From Marinobacter bohaiensis (lineage in GTDB: Bacteria; Pseudomonadota; Gammaproteobacteria; Pseudomonadales; Oleiphilaceae), in the NCBI RefSeq assembly GCF_003258515.1, contig NZ_QGEH01000001.1:930001-994000 (forward strand): a DNA stretch of 64,000 nucleotides, read 5' to 3'. The notes beneath the pieces are model-generated. The model worked only from the letters and a program-made list of their open reading frames with translations, was not told the DNA's origin and searched no databases. Both the position numbers and the translations under genes were made by a program. Positions within the stretch are counted from its first letter, which is position 1. The number at the start of each line of letters is the position of its first letter. Positions 46,722-56,673 of this stretch are shown here, in pieces.

Positions 46722-48722
46722 ATGCCGTCCCGTAAAGATCTTGCCAATGCCATCCGCGCCCTCAGCATGGATGCCGTCCAGAAGGCCAAATCCGGTCATC
46801 CCGGTGCACCGATGGGCATGGCAGATATCGCCGAAGTGCTCTGGAACGATTACCTGAGCCACAACCCGGCGGACCCGTCCTGGCCCAACCGTGACCGGTT
46901 TATCCTGTCCAACGGCCACGGTTCCATGCTGCAGTATTCCCTGCTGCACCTGAGCGGCTACGACGTCACCATCGACGACATCAAGAACTTCCGCCAACTG
47001 CACAGCAAAACGCCGGGCCACCCGGAATTCGGCTACACGCCGGGTGTTGAGACCACCACCGGCCCGCTGGGGCAGGGTATTGCCAATGCCGTGGGCTTTG
47101 CCGTGGCCGAGAAAACCCTGGCCGCGCAGTTCAACCGTGACGGTCACGACATCGTCGACCACTACACTTACGCGTTCCTGGGCGACGGCTGCCTGATGGA
47201 AGGCATCTCCCACGAAGTCTGCTCCCTGGCCGGCACCCTGGGCCTGGGTAAGCTGATCTTCTTCTACGACGACAACGGCATTTCCATCGACGGTGAAGTG
47301 GATGGCTGGTTCACCGACGACACGCCCAAGCGCTTCGACGCCTACGGCTGGCAGGTCATCCCGGACGTGGACGGCCACAACGCCGAGGAAGTGCGTCGTG
47401 CCATCGAACAGGCGCGTGCCAACACCGAGCAGCCGACACTCATCTGCTGCAAGACCATTATCGGCTTCGGCGCACCCAACAAGCAGGGCACCGAAAGCTG
47501 CCACGGCGCGGCCCTGGGCGAGGACGAAATCGTCGCCACCCGCGAGAACCTGGGCTGGAACCATCCTGCGTTCGAGGTGCCGGACGACATCTACGCCGCC
47601 TGGGACGGTCGCGAAAAAGGCGCTGCGGCCCAGAAGACCTGGAACGAGACCTTCGCGGCCTACAAGAGCGCCCACCCGGAGCTGGCGGCGGAGTTCGAAC
47701 GCCGTATCCAGGGCGAACTGCCGGCTGACTTTGCGGACAAGGCGGACGCCTACATCCGCGAATGCCAGGAAAACGGCGAAACCGTGGCCAGCCGTAAGGC
47801 GTCCCAGAAGACCCTCAACGCCTTCGGCCCGATGCTGCCGGAACTGCTGGGTGGCTCCGCCGACCTGGCCGGTTCCAACCTGACCATCTGGGACGGCAGC
47901 AAGGGCATCAACAAGGACGACGCCAGCGGCAACTACCTCTATTACGGGGTGCGCGAGTTCGGCATGGCGGCGATCATGAACGGCATCGCCCTGCACGGCG
48001 GTTTCGTGCCCTACGGTGCGACCTTCCTGATCTTCATGGAATACTGCCGCAACGCCGTGCGCATGGCGGCACTGATGAAGCAGCGTTCCATCTTCGTGTT
48101 CACCCATGACTCCATCGGTCTGGGCGAGGACGGCCCGACCCACCAGCCGATCGAGCAGCTCACCGCCCTGCGCAGCACGCCGAACATGCACGTGTGGCGT
48201 CCGGCGGACGCGGTGGAATCGGCCGTGGCCTGGAAATCCGCGCTGGAGCGCAACGACGGCCCGTCTTCGCTGGTGTTCTCCCGCCAGGGGCTGCCGCACC
48301 AGGATCGCAGCGAGCAGCAGCTGGCTGACGTGAGCAAGGGCGCCTACGTTCTTTCCGACAGCGACGGCCACCCGGACCTGATCCTGATCGCCACCGGGTC
48401 CGAAGTCGGCCTGGCCCAGGACGCCGCCGCCCAGCTGCGCGAGCAGGGCAGCAAGGTGCGCGTCGTGTCCATGCCGTCGGCGGAAGTGTTCGAGGCCCAG
48501 GACGCCCAGTACAAGCAGACAGTGCTGCCGCTGGACGTGACCAACCGCGTGGCCGTCGAGGCGGCCTTCGAGGATTACTGGTACAAGTACGTCGGCCTGG
48601 ACGGCCGCGTGGTGGGCATGAACAGCTTTGGTGAATCGGCGCCGGCCGGTGATCTGTTCAAGTTCTTCGGATTCACCGTGGACAATGTGGTCGCGGTGTC
48701 CCAGGAACTGCTCGAAAACTGA
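46722..48722 (+). CDS. tkt: Transketolase
   Basis: A 666-residue TPP enzyme (family about 660-670). The ATG at 46722 with GGAG upstream is chosen; a frame extension to 46569 is non-coding. Motifs: [64 protein letters not shown], the TPP-binding [12 protein letters not shown] and [21 protein letters not shown]. It moves two-carbon units between sugar phosphates in the pentose phosphate pathway. It heads tkt-epd-pgk-fba, a cluster seen in many gammaproteobacteria, followed 22 bp later by a perfect stem-loop. Confidence 0.98.
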   Translation: MPSRKDLANAIRALSMDAVQKAKSGHPGAPMGMADIAEVLWNDYLSHNPADPSWPNRDRFILSNGHGSMLQYSLLHLSGYDVTIDDIKNFRQLHSKTPGHPEFGYTPGVETTTGPLGQGIANAVGFAVAEKTLAAQFNRDGHDIVDHYTYAFLGDGCLMEGISHEVCSLAGTLGLGKLIFFYDDNGISIDGEVDGWFTDDTPKRFDAYGWQVIPDVDGHNAEEVRRAIEQARANTEQPTLICCKTIIGFGAPNKQGTESCHGAALGEDEIVATRENLGWNHPAFEVPDDIYAAWDGREKGAAAQKTWNETFAAYKSAHPELAAEFERRIQGELPADFADKADAYIRECQENGETVASRKASQKTLNAFGPMLPELLGGSADLAGSNLTIWDGSKGINKDDASGNYLYYGVREFGMAAIMNGIALHGGFVPYGATFLIFMEYCRNAVRMAALMKQRSIFVFTHDSIGLGEDGPTHQPIEQLTALRSTPNMHVWRPADAVESAVAWKSALERNDGPSSLVFSRQGLPHQDRSEQQLADVSKGAYVLSDSDGHPDLILIATGSEVGLAQDAAAQLREQGSKVRVVSMPSAEVFEAQDAQYKQTVLPLDVTNRVAVEAAFEDYWYKYVGLDGRVVGMNSFGESAPAGDLFKFFGFTVDNVVAVSQELLEN

Positions 48723-48743
48723 GTTCACGCTCAGCCCGATCTT

Positions 48744-48768
48744 CGGCCGCCGGGATGACCGGCGGCCG
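48744..48768 (+). terminator. Perfect 10-bp stem-loop between tkt and epd
   Basis: CGGCCGCCGG (48744-48753) and CCGGCGGCCG (48759-48768) around a GATGA loop, 22 bp after the tkt stop and 30 bp before epd. No T-run follows, so it may be an mRNA-stabilising or processing hairpin rather than a terminator. Confidence 0.55.
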
Positions 48769-48797
48769 TCACTCCATCCGGGAGACGTTTCCGCCAC

Positions 48798-49826
48798 ATG
48801 GCATACCGTCTGGCAATCAATGGCTATGGCCGCATTGGTCAGTGCGTGCTGCGCGCGCTGTATGAAAACGGCTACCGCGACACGTTGCAGGTTGTGGCCA
48901 TCAACGAGCTGTCCGATCTGGAAACCATCGCCCACCTGACCCGCTATGATTCCACCCACGGTCGTTTCCGGGGGGAAGTCACCACCACGGCCACTGGCAT
49001 GCAGGTCAACGGCGATGACATCCAGGTGCTGCGTGCCAGCCAGCCGCAGGACCTGCCCTGGGCATCGCTGGACGTGGACCTGGTGCTGGAATGCACCGGT
49101 GCTTTCAGCGATCGTTCGACGGCGGAACAGCACCTGAACGCCGGCGCGCCGCGGCTGCTGTTCTCGCAGCCGGCGGAACCGGACGTGGACCGGACCGTGG
49201 TTTACGGCATCAACGAATCCGAGCTGACCGCGGACGACCGGGTCGTGTCCAACGCATCCTGCACCACCAACTGCGTGGTGCCGGTGATCCGTGAGCTGGA
49301 CCGCGCCCTGGGCGTGGAGCAGGGCGCGATCACCACCATTCATGCGGCGATGAACGACCAGCCGGTCATCGACGCCTACCATCACCATGACCTGCGTCGC
49401 ACCCGCAGCGCCCTGCACAATATCGTGCCGGTGGACACCGGGCTGGCGCGTGGAATTGAACGCCTGCTGCCGGCCATGAAAGGCCGCTTCAGCGCCGTGG
49501 CCATGCGCGTGCCGACGCTCAATGTGTCGGCCATCGACATGACCGTGAACGTCTCGAAAAACACCGACGTGGCGACCGTCAACCGCCTGATCCGCGACAG
49601 TGCGGACGGGCCCCTCAAAGGCATCGTCGGCTACACCGACGAGCCCCTGGCCAGCGCCGATTTCAACCACGACCCGCGCTCGGTGATCGTGGACGGCGGC
49701 CAGACCCGGGTCAGCGGCGGTCGCATGGTGAAAGTGCTGTGCTGGTTTGATAACGAATGGGGCTTTGCCAACCGGATGCTCGACGTCAGCCAGAGCTGGC
49801 TGTCCCGGTTTGTCGATTCTCACTGA
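48798..49826 (+). CDS. epd: D-erythrose-4-phosphate dehydrogenase (GapB/Epd type)
   Basis: A 342-residue member of the GAPDH family. It has the NAD fold AINGYGRIGQCVLRAL and the catalytic cysteine C155 in SNASCTTNC. The tail part AAMNDQPVIDAYHHHDLRRTRSALHNIVPVDTGLARGIERLLP is the Epd version, not that of ordinary GapA. Epd oxidises erythrose-4-phosphate to 4-phosphoerythronate, the first step towards pyridoxal phosphate; some relatives act on glyceraldehyde-3-phosphate. Placed between tkt and pgk, either activity would fit. Confidence 0.92.
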   Translation: MAYRLAINGYGRIGQCVLRALYENGYRDTLQVVAINELSDLETIAHLTRYDSTHGRFRGEVTTTATGMQVNGDDIQVLRASQPQDLPWASLDVDLVLECTGAFSDRSTAEQHLNAGAPRLLFSQPAEPDVDRTVVYGINESELTADDRVVSNASCTTNCVVPVIRELDRALGVEQGAITTIHAAMNDQPVIDAYHHHDLRRTRSALHNIVPVDTGLARGIERLLPAMKGRFSAVAMRVPTLNVSAIDMTVNVSKNTDVATVNRLIRDSADGPLKGIVGYTDEPLASADFNHDPRSVIVDGGQTRVSGGRMVKVLCWFDNEWGFANRMLDVSQSWLSRFVDSH

Positions 49827-49881
49827 ATTCCCAAAAAATGCCTTGAAACCCTTATCAACGCTTTGAAAAAAGGAACGTTTC

Positions 49882-51042
49882 ATGACGATCAAGAAAATGA
49901 CCGAGCTGGACCTGGCGGGCAAGCGGGTTCTGATTCGTGAAGACCTGAACGTCCCGGTCAAGGACGGCAAGGTGACCAGCGACGCTCGCATCCGCGCTTC
50001 CCTGCCGACCATCAAGGCCGCCCGCGACGCCGGCGCCAAGGTCCTGCTGATGTCCCACCTGGGGCGTCCCGAAGAAGGCGTCTACGATGAGGCGTCCTCC
50101 ATGAAGCCGGTCGCCGCGCACCTGGGCGAACTGCTGGGCCAGCCGGTACGTCTGGTCGAGGATTACCTGGACGGCGTCGACGTGGCCGAGGGTGAAGTGG
50201 TCCTGTGCGAGAACGTCCGCTTCAACAAGGGTGAGAAGAAAGACGACGAAGCCCTGTCCAAACGCTACGCCGCCCTGTGCGACGTGTACGTGATGGACGC
50301 CTTTGGCACCGCCCACCGCGCCCAGGCCTCCACCCACGGAGTGGCGAAATTCGCGCCGGAAGCCTGCGCCGGCCCGCTGCTGGCGGCGGAGCTGGAAGCC
50401 CTGAGCCAGGCGCTGGACAACCCGGCCAAGCCGGTGGTGGCCATCGTCGGCGGCTCCAAGGTGTCCACCAAACTGGACGTCCTCAACGCGCTGGAAAAGG
50501 TCTGCGACCAGATCATCGTGGGCGGTGGCATTGCCAACACCTTCCTGGCGGCGGCCGGTCACCCGGTGGGTAAATCCCTGTGCGAACACGACCTGATCGA
50601 CACCGCCAAGGCCATCGCCGAGCGGGTTAAGATCCCGCTGCCGGAGGACGTGGTCGTTGCCGGCGAGTTCGCCGAGGACGCGGAAGCCACCACCAAGGCG
50701 ATTGCCGACGTGGGTGAGGGCGACATGATTCTGGACGTCGGCCCGAAAACTGCAGCGCACTTCAGTGAACTGCTGAAGTCCGCCAAGACCATTCTGTGGA
50801 ACGGTCCGGTGGGTGTTTTCGAATTCGACCAGTTTGGCGGCGGTACCCGCGCCTTGGCCGATGCCATCGCCGAGAGCGACGCTTTCTCGCTGGCCGGCGG
50901 CGGTGACACCGTGGCGGCCGTCGACAAATACGGCGTAAGCGATAAAATTTCCTATATATCGACGGGCGGTGGCGCCTTCCTGGAGTTTGTGGAAGGCAAA
51001 ACCCTGCCCGCCGTCGCGGTGTTGGAAGAGCGCGGCGCATAG
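49882..51042 (+). CDS. pgk: Phosphoglycerate kinase
   Basis: A 386-residue monomeric kinase (family about 387-415). It opens with [31 protein letters not shown], and carries [30 protein letters not shown] and the nucleotide loop [21 protein letters not shown] text near the end, with [20 protein letters not shown]. It converts 1,3-bisphosphoglycerate to 3-phosphoglycerate with ATP formation, or the reverse in gluconeogenesis. AAAGGA lies before the ATG. The gap to fba contains a large inverted repeat. Confidence 0.98.
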   Translation: MTIKKMTELDLAGKRVLIREDLNVPVKDGKVTSDARIRASLPTIKAARDAGAKVLLMSHLGRPEEGVYDEASSMKPVAAHLGELLGQPVRLVEDYLDGVDVAEGEVVLCENVRFNKGEKKDDEALSKRYAALCDVYVMDAFGTAHRAQASTHGVAKFAPEACAGPLLAAELEALSQALDNPAKPVVAIVGGSKVSTKLDVLNALEKVCDQIIVGGGIANTFLAAAGHPVGKSLCEHDLIDTAKAIAERVKIPLPEDVVVAGEFAEDAEATTKAIADVGEGDMILDVGPKTAAHFSELLKSAKTILWNGPVGVFEFDQFGGGTRALADAIAESDAFSLAGGGDTVAAVDKYGVSDKISYISTGGGAFLEFVEGKTLPAVAVLEERGA

Positions 51043-51052
51043 CGAGGAGCCC

Positions 51053-51235
51053 CTGGACGCGTCCTGAACACCTTCTGGCGCATACGCGCCCCTGCGGGCC
51101 AAGCCTGAGAACATCAGATGCAGCGTTGCGGCTTTTGCCAAGGGCTGTCCGCATGCGGCCCAGGCCATTGCCGGCAAGCCGCGCCTTGCATCTGATGCCC
51201 TCAGACTCGGCAGAAGGTATTCAGGACGCGTCCAG
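51053..51235. repeat. 183-nt imperfect inverted repeat between pgk and fba
   Basis: The outer arms 51053-51077 and 51211-51235 (CTGGACGCGTCCTGAA... against its complement) match over 25 bp with one mismatch. Inner arms 51105-51139 and 51170-51204 share CTGAG-NN-CATCAGATGCA and further GCGGCTT pairing. The left side carries an extra small hairpin (GGCGC-ATAC-GCGCC, 51077-51090). No coding sense. It could be a MITE or REP cluster, or a structured RNA in the fba leader. Confidence 0.8.
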
Positions 51236-51280
51236 CGACTCCATGAATCCTGAACTGAATTTCCAAAGGAGATTTATCCA

Positions 51281-52345
51281 ATGGCTCTTATTTCAATGCG
51301 CCAGCTGCTGGACCACGCCGCCGAGCATGGTTACGGCGTTCCCGCGTTCAACGTCAACAACCTGGAGCAGATGCGCGCCATTATGGAAGCGGCGGACAAG
51401 ACCGACTCCCCGGTCATCGTCCAGGCCTCTGCCGGTGCACGTAAGTACGCCGGTGCACCGTTCCTGCGCCACCTGATCCTGGCGGCGGTCGAGGAATTCC
51501 CGCACATTCCGGTGGTCATGCACCAGGACCACGGCACCAGCCCGGCCGTATGCCAGCGCTCCATCCAGTTGGGTTTCAGCTCCGTGATGATGGACGGCTC
51601 CCTGGGTGAAGACGGTAAGACGCCGACCGATTATGAGTACAACGTCGACGTCACCCGTCGCACCGTGGAAATGGCGCATGCCTGCGGCGTGTCCGTGGAA
51701 GGCGAACTGGGCTGTCTGGGCTCCCTGGAAACCGGCCAGGCCGGTGAGGAAGACGGCATCGGCGCGGAAGGCACGCTGGACCACAGCCAGATGCTGACCG
51801 ATCCGGAAGAAGCCGCCGGCTTCGTCAAGAAGACCCACGTGGACGCGCTGGCCATTGCCATCGGCACCAGCCACGGCGCCTACAAGTTCACCCGTCCGCC
51901 CACCGGCGACATCCTGGCCATCGACCAGATCAAGAAGATCCACGCCCGCATCCCGGACACCCATCTGGTCATGCACGGTTCCAGCTCCGTACCCCAGGAC
52001 TGGCTGCAGATCATCAACGAATACGGTGGCGAGATCCCGGAAACCTACGGTGTCCCGGTCGAGGAAATCGTTGAAGGCATCAAGCACGGCGTGCGCAAGG
52101 TCAACATCGATACCGACCTGCGCCTGGCGTCCACCGGCGCGATCCGTCGCTTCCTGGCGAACAACACCGCCGAGTTCGACCCGCGTAAGTACCTGAAGGA
52201 ATCGGTCAAAGCCATGAGCGAAGTGTGCATGGCCCGTTACGAAGCCTTTGGCACCGCCGGCAACGCCAGCAAGATCAAGCCGATCAACCTGGAGGACATG
52301 TTCGGGCGCTATGAGCGCGGCGAACTGGATCCGAAGGTCAACTGA
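51281..52345 (+). CDS. fba: Fructose-bisphosphate aldolase, class II (Calvin-cycle subtype)
   Basis: A 354-residue zinc aldolase, close to the length of the CbbA-type class II enzymes. It starts [38 protein letters not shown] with AAAGGAG upstream. Zinc and substrate residues lie in [53 protein letters not shown] and [11 protein letters not shown]. It interconverts fructose-1,6-bisphosphate and triose phosphates. Last gene of the cluster, closed by a good terminator. Confidence 0.98.
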   Translation: MALISMRQLLDHAAEHGYGVPAFNVNNLEQMRAIMEAADKTDSPVIVQASAGARKYAGAPFLRHLILAAVEEFPHIPVVMHQDHGTSPAVCQRSIQLGFSSVMMDGSLGEDGKTPTDYEYNVDVTRRTVEMAHACGVSVEGELGCLGSLETGQAGEEDGIGAEGTLDHSQMLTDPEEAAGFVKKTHVDALAIAIGTSHGAYKFTRPPTGDILAIDQIKKIHARIPDTHLVMHGSSSVPQDWLQIINEYGGEIPETYGVPVEEIVEGIKHGVRKVNIDTDLRLASTGAIRRFLANNTAEFDPRKYLKESVKAMSEVCMARYEAFGTAGNASKIKPINLEDMFGRYERGELDPKVN

Positions 52346-52366
52346 TCGCCTGCTGATCATCGTGTG

Positions 52367-52401
52367 AGCCCCGCCCGTCGCCAGACGCGCGGGGCTTTTT
52401 T
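52367..52401 (+). terminator. Intrinsic terminator after fba
   Basis: AGCCCCGC (52367-52374) pairs with GCGGGGCT (52389-52396) and runs into six Ts (52396-52401). Confidence 0.93.
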
Positions 52402-52571
52402 GTGCCTTCGGGCCTTTTCCTTGACCCGCGTCAACGGCGACGATGATGCGGATTATTCCTCATTTCCCACCACTTGTATTACGCTGTTTCGGAACAATTA
52501 TTGATCAATAAGTCGATAAACGTCGCCCGGTCCGAATGGGCGAGGAGACATCCGGAGGGTGTGCATCCATC

Positions 52572-53525
52572 ATGGAATTCAAGGATTACTACGCGGCATT
52601 GGGCGTCAAAGAAGACGCGTCGCCCGACGAGATCAAGAAGGCCTATCGCAAGCTGGCGCGTAAGTATCATCCGGACATCAGCAAGGAAGACGACGCCGAG
52701 GATAAGTTCAAGGACGTCGGCGAAGCCTACGAGGTGCTGAAGGATCCAGAGAAGCGAGCCGAATACGACCAGCTGCGCACTTACGGCGCCGGACGCAGTG
52801 GCCATTTCGAGCCGCCGCCCGGCTGGGAGAGCGCCTCGCGCTTCGGCGGTGGTGGCTATACCGAGGCGGATGCGGGCCAGTTCAGCGATTTCTTCGAGTC
52901 CATTTTCGGCGGTGGTCGTCACGCTGGTTTTGGCGGCTTCCGCCAGAACATGCGCATGCGTGGTGAGGACGTGCATGCCCGCCTCGCGCTGTTCCTGGAG
53001 GAGGCCTACAGCGGTTGCGAGAAGCAGGTTCAGTTCGAGGTCACCGAGAACGATGCCCGCGGCCTGCCGAAGCGGCGTACCAAAACCCTTAAGGTCAAGA
53101 TTCCCGCCGGGATGTCCCAGGGTCAGCACATTCGTCTGAAAGGACAGGGGGCGCCCGGGTTTGGCGGCGGCGAAGCCGGCGATCTCTTCATTGAGGTGGA
53201 TCTGGCACCGCATCCGCTGTTTACCGTGGACGGTCGGGATGTGGTCATGACGTTGCCCGTCGCGCCCTGGGAAGCGGCGCTCGGGGCGGAGGTTACCGTG
53301 CCCACGCTGGGCAGCCGGCTCAAGGTCAAGGTGCCCAGGGGCGCCACCGGCGGCCAGAAGCTGCGACTGAAGGGCAAGGGCCTGCCCGGCAAAAAACCGG
53401 GGGATCAGATCGTGGTGCTGCAGATCGCGCTGCCGCGCAAACACGACGGTGACAGCGAAGCCCTGTACCGCAAACTGGCCGAGGCGGAGAAGGGATTCAA
53501 TCCCCGCGCCCATCTGAACGTGTAA
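52572..53525 (+). CDS. cbpA: DnaJ-class co-chaperone, curved DNA-binding protein A
   Basis: A 317-residue class B J-protein. The J domain (residues about 3-70) holds the HPD motif ([13 protein letters not shown]); a Gly/Phe-rich linker ([12 protein letters not shown]) and two C-terminal substrate-binding domains follow, without the DnaJ zinc fingers. It stimulates DnaK and in E. coli also binds curved DNA and the nucleoid. [16 protein letters not shown] is the standard CbpA start; an in-frame ATG at 52536 would add 12 residues. The modulator gene cbpM follows after 11 bp, confirming the identity. A weak TTGTAT-N17-ATTATT promoter is visible at 52474-52502. Confidence 0.95.
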   Translation: MEFKDYYAALGVKEDASPDEIKKAYRKLARKYHPDISKEDDAEDKFKDVGEAYEVLKDPEKRAEYDQLRTYGAGRSGHFEPPPGWESASRFGGGGYTEADAGQFSDFFESIFGGGRHAGFGGFRQNMRMRGEDVHARLALFLEEAYSGCEKQVQFEVTENDARGLPKRRTKTLKVKIPAGMSQGQHIRLKGQGAPGFGGGEAGDLFIEVDLAPHPLFTVDGRDVVMTLPVAPWEAALGAEVTVPTLGSRLKVKVPRGATGGQKLRLKGKGLPGKKPGDQIVVLQIALPRKHDGDSEALYRKLAEAEKGFNPRAHLNV

Positions 53526-53536
53526 CGGAGTGCGAC

Positions 53537-53872
53537 GTGAAGACGGAAATCAGCTACCAGGTGGAAGTGCTCGACCAGCGCACCCGTTTCAGCCTGCGGG
53601 AGATCTGCGAACGCGGCGACGTGCCTGCCGAGTTCGTGATCAAACTGGTCAATCATGGCGTGATCACGCCAGTGGAAGACGGCCCGGTCAGCGGCTGGAG
53701 CTTCGATGCCGTGGCGCTGACCCGCCTGCGCAAGGCCCAGCGCCTGCAGCGTGATCTCAAGATCAACGTGCCGGGGCTGGCCATGTCGCTGGAACTGCTC
53801 GACGAGATGACCGAGCTGCGCCGGGAGGTGGAGCGGCTCCACCAGCAACTGCGTCAGTTCATGGAAGACTGA
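53537..53872 (+). CDS. cbpM: Chaperone modulator CbpM
   Basis: A 111-residue MerR-like helix-turn-helix protein with a C-terminal coiled coil (LLDEMTELRREVERLHQQLRQFMED). FSLREICERGDVPAEFVIKLVNHGVITPV fits CbpM, which binds the CbpA J domain and blocks both its DnaK and DNA activities. It starts with GTG after an ACGGAG and is in operon with cbpA. It ends 22 bp from the convergent nitronate monooxygenase gene. Confidence 0.94.
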   Translation: MKTEISYQVEVLDQRTRFSLREICERGDVPAEFVIKLVNHGVITPVEDGPVSGWSFDAVALTRLRKAQRLQRDLKINVPGLAMSLELLDEMTELRREVERLHQQLRQFMED

Positions 53873-53894
53873 ACGATCGGCACGGTGGGGATGT

Positions 53895-54875
53895 TCAGCC
53901 GCTAAAACAGCGTTCCTGAAGGCTGGCCATTGCGGCCCGGTATTCGTCGGCAAGGCGGCCCACCAGGTCGTCCACCGATACCACATCCCGAATTGCGCTG
54001 ACGCCCTGGCCGGCGGACCAGACGGTCTTCCAGGCCTTGGCTTCGTCGTCGATGGGTTTGAGTTTTTCGCCGTAGTCGATGGCGCCGGGCTGGTTGAGCC
54101 TGTCCATCGGGTAGCCCGCCGCTTGCAGGCTCTGGCGCATGAAGTTGGCGGGAATGCCGGACACGGCGGGGGTGTGAACGATGTCGCCCGAGACGGCTTC
54201 GATGATCATCGTCTGATAGGCGCTGTCGGCCAGGGATTCCCGGGTGTTGATAAAGCGCGTTCCCATGTAGCCCAGGTCCGCTCCCATGGCCTGGGCGGCC
54301 AGCAGATCCTCACCGTTCGACAGGCAACCGGCCAGGATGATGGCGCCGTCGAACACTTCCCGGATTTCTTTGACCAACACCATCGGGCTGGTCGTACCCG
54401 CATGGCCGCCAGCGCCCGCCGCCACGGCAATGATGCCATCCACACCGGCTTCGGCGGCTTTGCGGGCGTGTTTCTGGTTGGTCACGTCGTGGAACACCAG
54501 GCCACCATAACCGTGAACGGTCTCCACCACATGGCTGGCCGCGCCCAGCGAGGTGATGACGATGGGCACCCGATATTTTTCGCACAGGGCCAGATCCGCC
54601 TGCCAGCGCGGGTTGGTCGGGTGCACGATCAGGTTGACGGCATAGGGGGCGACCGGGCTGTCGGGCGCCGCCTCTTCCAATTCAGTCAGGCCGGCCGTCA
54701 TGGCCTGCAGCCAGGCCTCGAAGCCCTCGCTGGTGCGTTGGTTGAGCGCCGGGAAACTCCCCACGATCCCCTTGCGGCAGCAGGCCAGGGCCAGCTCCGG
54801 GCCGGAGATCAGGAACATCGGGGCGGCGATCAGCGGGAGAGTGAGGCGATCCTGCAGGGCGTGGGGAATGGGCAT
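53895..54875 (-). CDS. Nitronate monooxygenase family flavoprotein
   Basis: A 326-residue FMN TIM-barrel protein of the NMO (2-nitropropane dioxygenase) family. Motifs: LPLIAAPMFLISGPELALACCRKGIVGSFPALN, VDGIIAVAAGAGGHAGTTSP around the flavin phosphate, GADLGYMGTRFINTRES and the C-terminal VWSAGQGVSAIRDV. It oxidises alkyl nitronates, or detoxifies propionate-3-nitronate; other members reduce quinones. AGGAG precedes the ATG. It stands alone, convergent with cbpM. Confidence 0.92.
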   Translation of the reverse strand: MPIPHALQDRLTLPLIAAPMFLISGPELALACCRKGIVGSFPALNQRTSEGFEAWLQAMTAGLTELEEAAPDSPVAPYAVNLIVHPTNPRWQADLALCEKYRVPIVITSLGAASHVVETVHGYGGLVFHDVTNQKHARKAAEAGVDGIIAVAAGAGGHAGTTSPMVLVKEIREVFDGAIILAGCLSNGEDLLAAQAMGADLGYMGTRFINTRESLADSAYQTMIIEAVSGDIVHTPAVSGIPANFMRQSLQAAGYPMDRLNQPGAIDYGEKLKPIDDEAKAWKTVWSAGQGVSAIRDVVSVDDLVGRLADEYRAAMASLQERCFSG

Positions 54876-55038
54876 GAGGACTCCTTGGTTGTTGTGTTTC
54901 TTTTCCGGGCTGAATCATTGACCTCCAAAATTAACCGAGACCGCTTCGAACGTCTATTGCAGGCGCCCCGGGCTGGTGTAAGCTGCTCTGCGACAACGAA
55001 TCACAAGACAGCCAAGCTATGAACAGGGAGTGATCGAT

Positions 55039-55770
55039 ATGGGCGAAGCCAAACGCCGACAGCATCGGGGCGGTTCCTCCGCGAAACTGGAGCGCATGCG
55101 CCGGCGGGTCCTGCTGGCGGGCGTGGCCGTGTTGGTGGCGACTTTCCTGGTCGCGGTGTTGTGGTGGGTTATCCAGCCGCCGCAGCCGACGTCGGATGCC
55201 CTGCCGGATGTTGCTGAAGGTGCGGACCCGTTCCCTGCCAACTTTGACAGCGTCGGTGTGTCCATCGGTGATCCCGATGCGCCGATCGTGGTGCGTGAGT
55301 TTGCTGACTACCAGTGCCCGGCCTGCGCCCGGTTCGCGCCTGCCTCCGAGAAGCTGCGTGAGACTTACGTGAAGGACGGCCAGGTGCGGCTGGTGTTCTT
55401 CGACCTGCCCCTGCGTCAACACGCCAATGCCCGCCCGGCGGCGCTGGCCGCACGCTGCGCCGCGGACCAGTCTGCCTTCTGGGGCATTCAGGATAGGCTT
55501 TACGAAAACCAGTCCGAGTGGTCCGGCCAGAGCGACCCGGTTCCCACATTTGCCCGCTACGCCGACGAACTGGGCCTGGACAGCCGCCGTCTGGAACGCT
55601 GCATCCGCACCGAACTGCACGGCGATGTTATTGCCCAGAGCGTAGGCGTGTCCCAGCAGCTGCAAGTTGCCAGCACACCGACGGTCTACGTCGACAACAT
55701 CCGCCTGACTCGCCCCGGTTGGAGCCAAATGGATGCCGTGATCCAGCGTGAGCTGGCGGAGCAGCAATAA
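55039..55770 (+). CDS. Membrane-anchored DsbA/thioredoxin-like protein (CPAC)
   Basis: A 243-residue protein. A basic cytoplasmic start (MGEAKRRQHRGGSSAKLERMRRR) leads into a membrane helix (about 23-45) and a periplasmic DsbA-like domain with active site C93-P-A-C96 (FADYQCPACARFA) and cis-proline VASTPTVYVDNIRL. It resembles the Thioredoxin_4 group used for disulfide exchange or isomerisation, not classical DsbA. ATG at 55039 has AGGGAG eight bases upstream; a GTG at 55030 is possible. Two further cysteines (ARCAADQ, ERCIRTEL) could form a structural disulfide. No dsbB-like partner is nearby. Confidence 0.88.
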   Translation: MGEAKRRQHRGGSSAKLERMRRRVLLAGVAVLVATFLVAVLWWVIQPPQPTSDALPDVAEGADPFPANFDSVGVSIGDPDAPIVVREFADYQCPACARFAPASEKLRETYVKDGQVRLVFFDLPLRQHANARPAALAARCAADQSAFWGIQDRLYENQSEWSGQSDPVPTFARYADELGLDSRRLERCIRTELHGDVIAQSVGVSQQLQVASTPTVYVDNIRLTRPGWSQMDAVIQRELAEQQ

Positions 55771-55954
55771 CCTTTTCTCCCGGGGTCAGATTTCTCTGGG
55801 CCCGGTTTCTTCGCTTTTTCACATTCTTTTTCCGTAGCGAGTGGAGGGTTTCTTTACAGACCTTTACCATACATCGCTGTTTTTCATGAAGCGCACGGAG
55901 CTGCGTGAAGTGCAAAACATGGATCTAAAGAACTGGAAAAAACAGGGAATACTC

Positions 55955-56506
55955 ATGAAAAAGCGCGTTGTTGCTGTGCTGCTGTCCGGCCTGGTTGCAG
56001 GTCCGGTCATGGCCGATGATTTCAAATCCCAGGCGTACGTGGGGCTGAACTATCTGGCCGGCCAGTATGAAGAAGATCAGATTTCCGAGGATTTCGATGC
56101 CGATGTCCTCTTTGCCCAACTCGGGGTACAGCTTAATCCATACCTGGCAGGGGAATTACGTGCCGGCACAGGCCTGTCCGATGATTCCGCCACAGTGAGT
56201 GGCGTCGATCTGGGGTTGGATATCAACAGCCTGTTTGGCGCCTACCTGAAAGCCGGGCTGCCCACTGAAACGATCCTCTATCCCTATGTGGTTGCCGGCG
56301 TCACCCGTATTGACGCTGAGGCAACGGCTTCTTTCGGAGGTCTCTCGGCTTCCGAGTCCGATTCGGACAGCAGCTTTTCCTACGGCGTTGGCCTCAACAT
56401 CGAACTGACCGACCAGTTCGTGCTCAATGCAGAGGCCATGCAGTATTACGACAAGGACGATGCTGAGCTTGCCGGCATCTCCGTGGGCGGTCAGTTCCGT
56501 TTCTGA
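55955..56506 (+). CDS. Small outer-membrane beta-barrel protein
   Basis: A 183-residue protein: signal peptide MKKRVVAVLLSGLVAGPVMA, then an eight-strand-like barrel of the OMP_b-brl type with alternating residues (SQAYVGLNYLAGQYEED, LFAQLGVQLNPYLAGELRAGTGLS, TILYPYVVAGVTRIDAEATASFG, SYGVGLNIELTDQFVLNAEAMQYYD) and a C-terminal phenylalanine (GGQFRF), the usual BAM signal. The ATG at 55955 follows AGGGA. The function is unknown: porin-like, adhesin or structural. A terminator-like hairpin follows the stop. Confidence 0.87.
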   Translation: MKKRVVAVLLSGLVAGPVMADDFKSQAYVGLNYLAGQYEEDQISEDFDADVLFAQLGVQLNPYLAGELRAGTGLSDDSATVSGVDLGLDINSLFGAYLKAGLPTETILYPYVVAGVTRIDAEATASFGGLSASESDSDSSFSYGVGLNIELTDQFVLNAEAMQYYDKDDAELAGISVGGQFRF

Positions 56507-56517
56507 CGGCGACCGAC

Positions 56518-56545
56518 AAGACACCGGTCCCCGGATCGGTGTCTT
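56518..56545 (+). terminator. Hairpin after the beta-barrel gene
   Basis: AAGACACCG (56518-56526) and CGGTGTCTT (56537-56545) form a perfect 9-bp stem 11 bp after the stop; a loose T-rich stretch follows. Confidence 0.65.
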
Positions 56546-56673
56546 CCGCAGATCCCTTCCTTTTGTCACCCGCCATTGGTTAAAATCCGCTCGTCCTGAG
56601 AAGCCGTTGCCTCGCGAGGGCTTCTTGTTTTGACCATGCTCCGGATTTACGGTCCGGCCCGCAGGAGAAAACC

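Noticed and set aside
46701..50039. 1112-codon minus-strand frame opposite tkt and epd
   Set aside because: Shadow frame of high-GC coding DNA. Two well-conserved enzymes occupy the plus strand, and the antisense translation is H/Q/R/G-rich noise.
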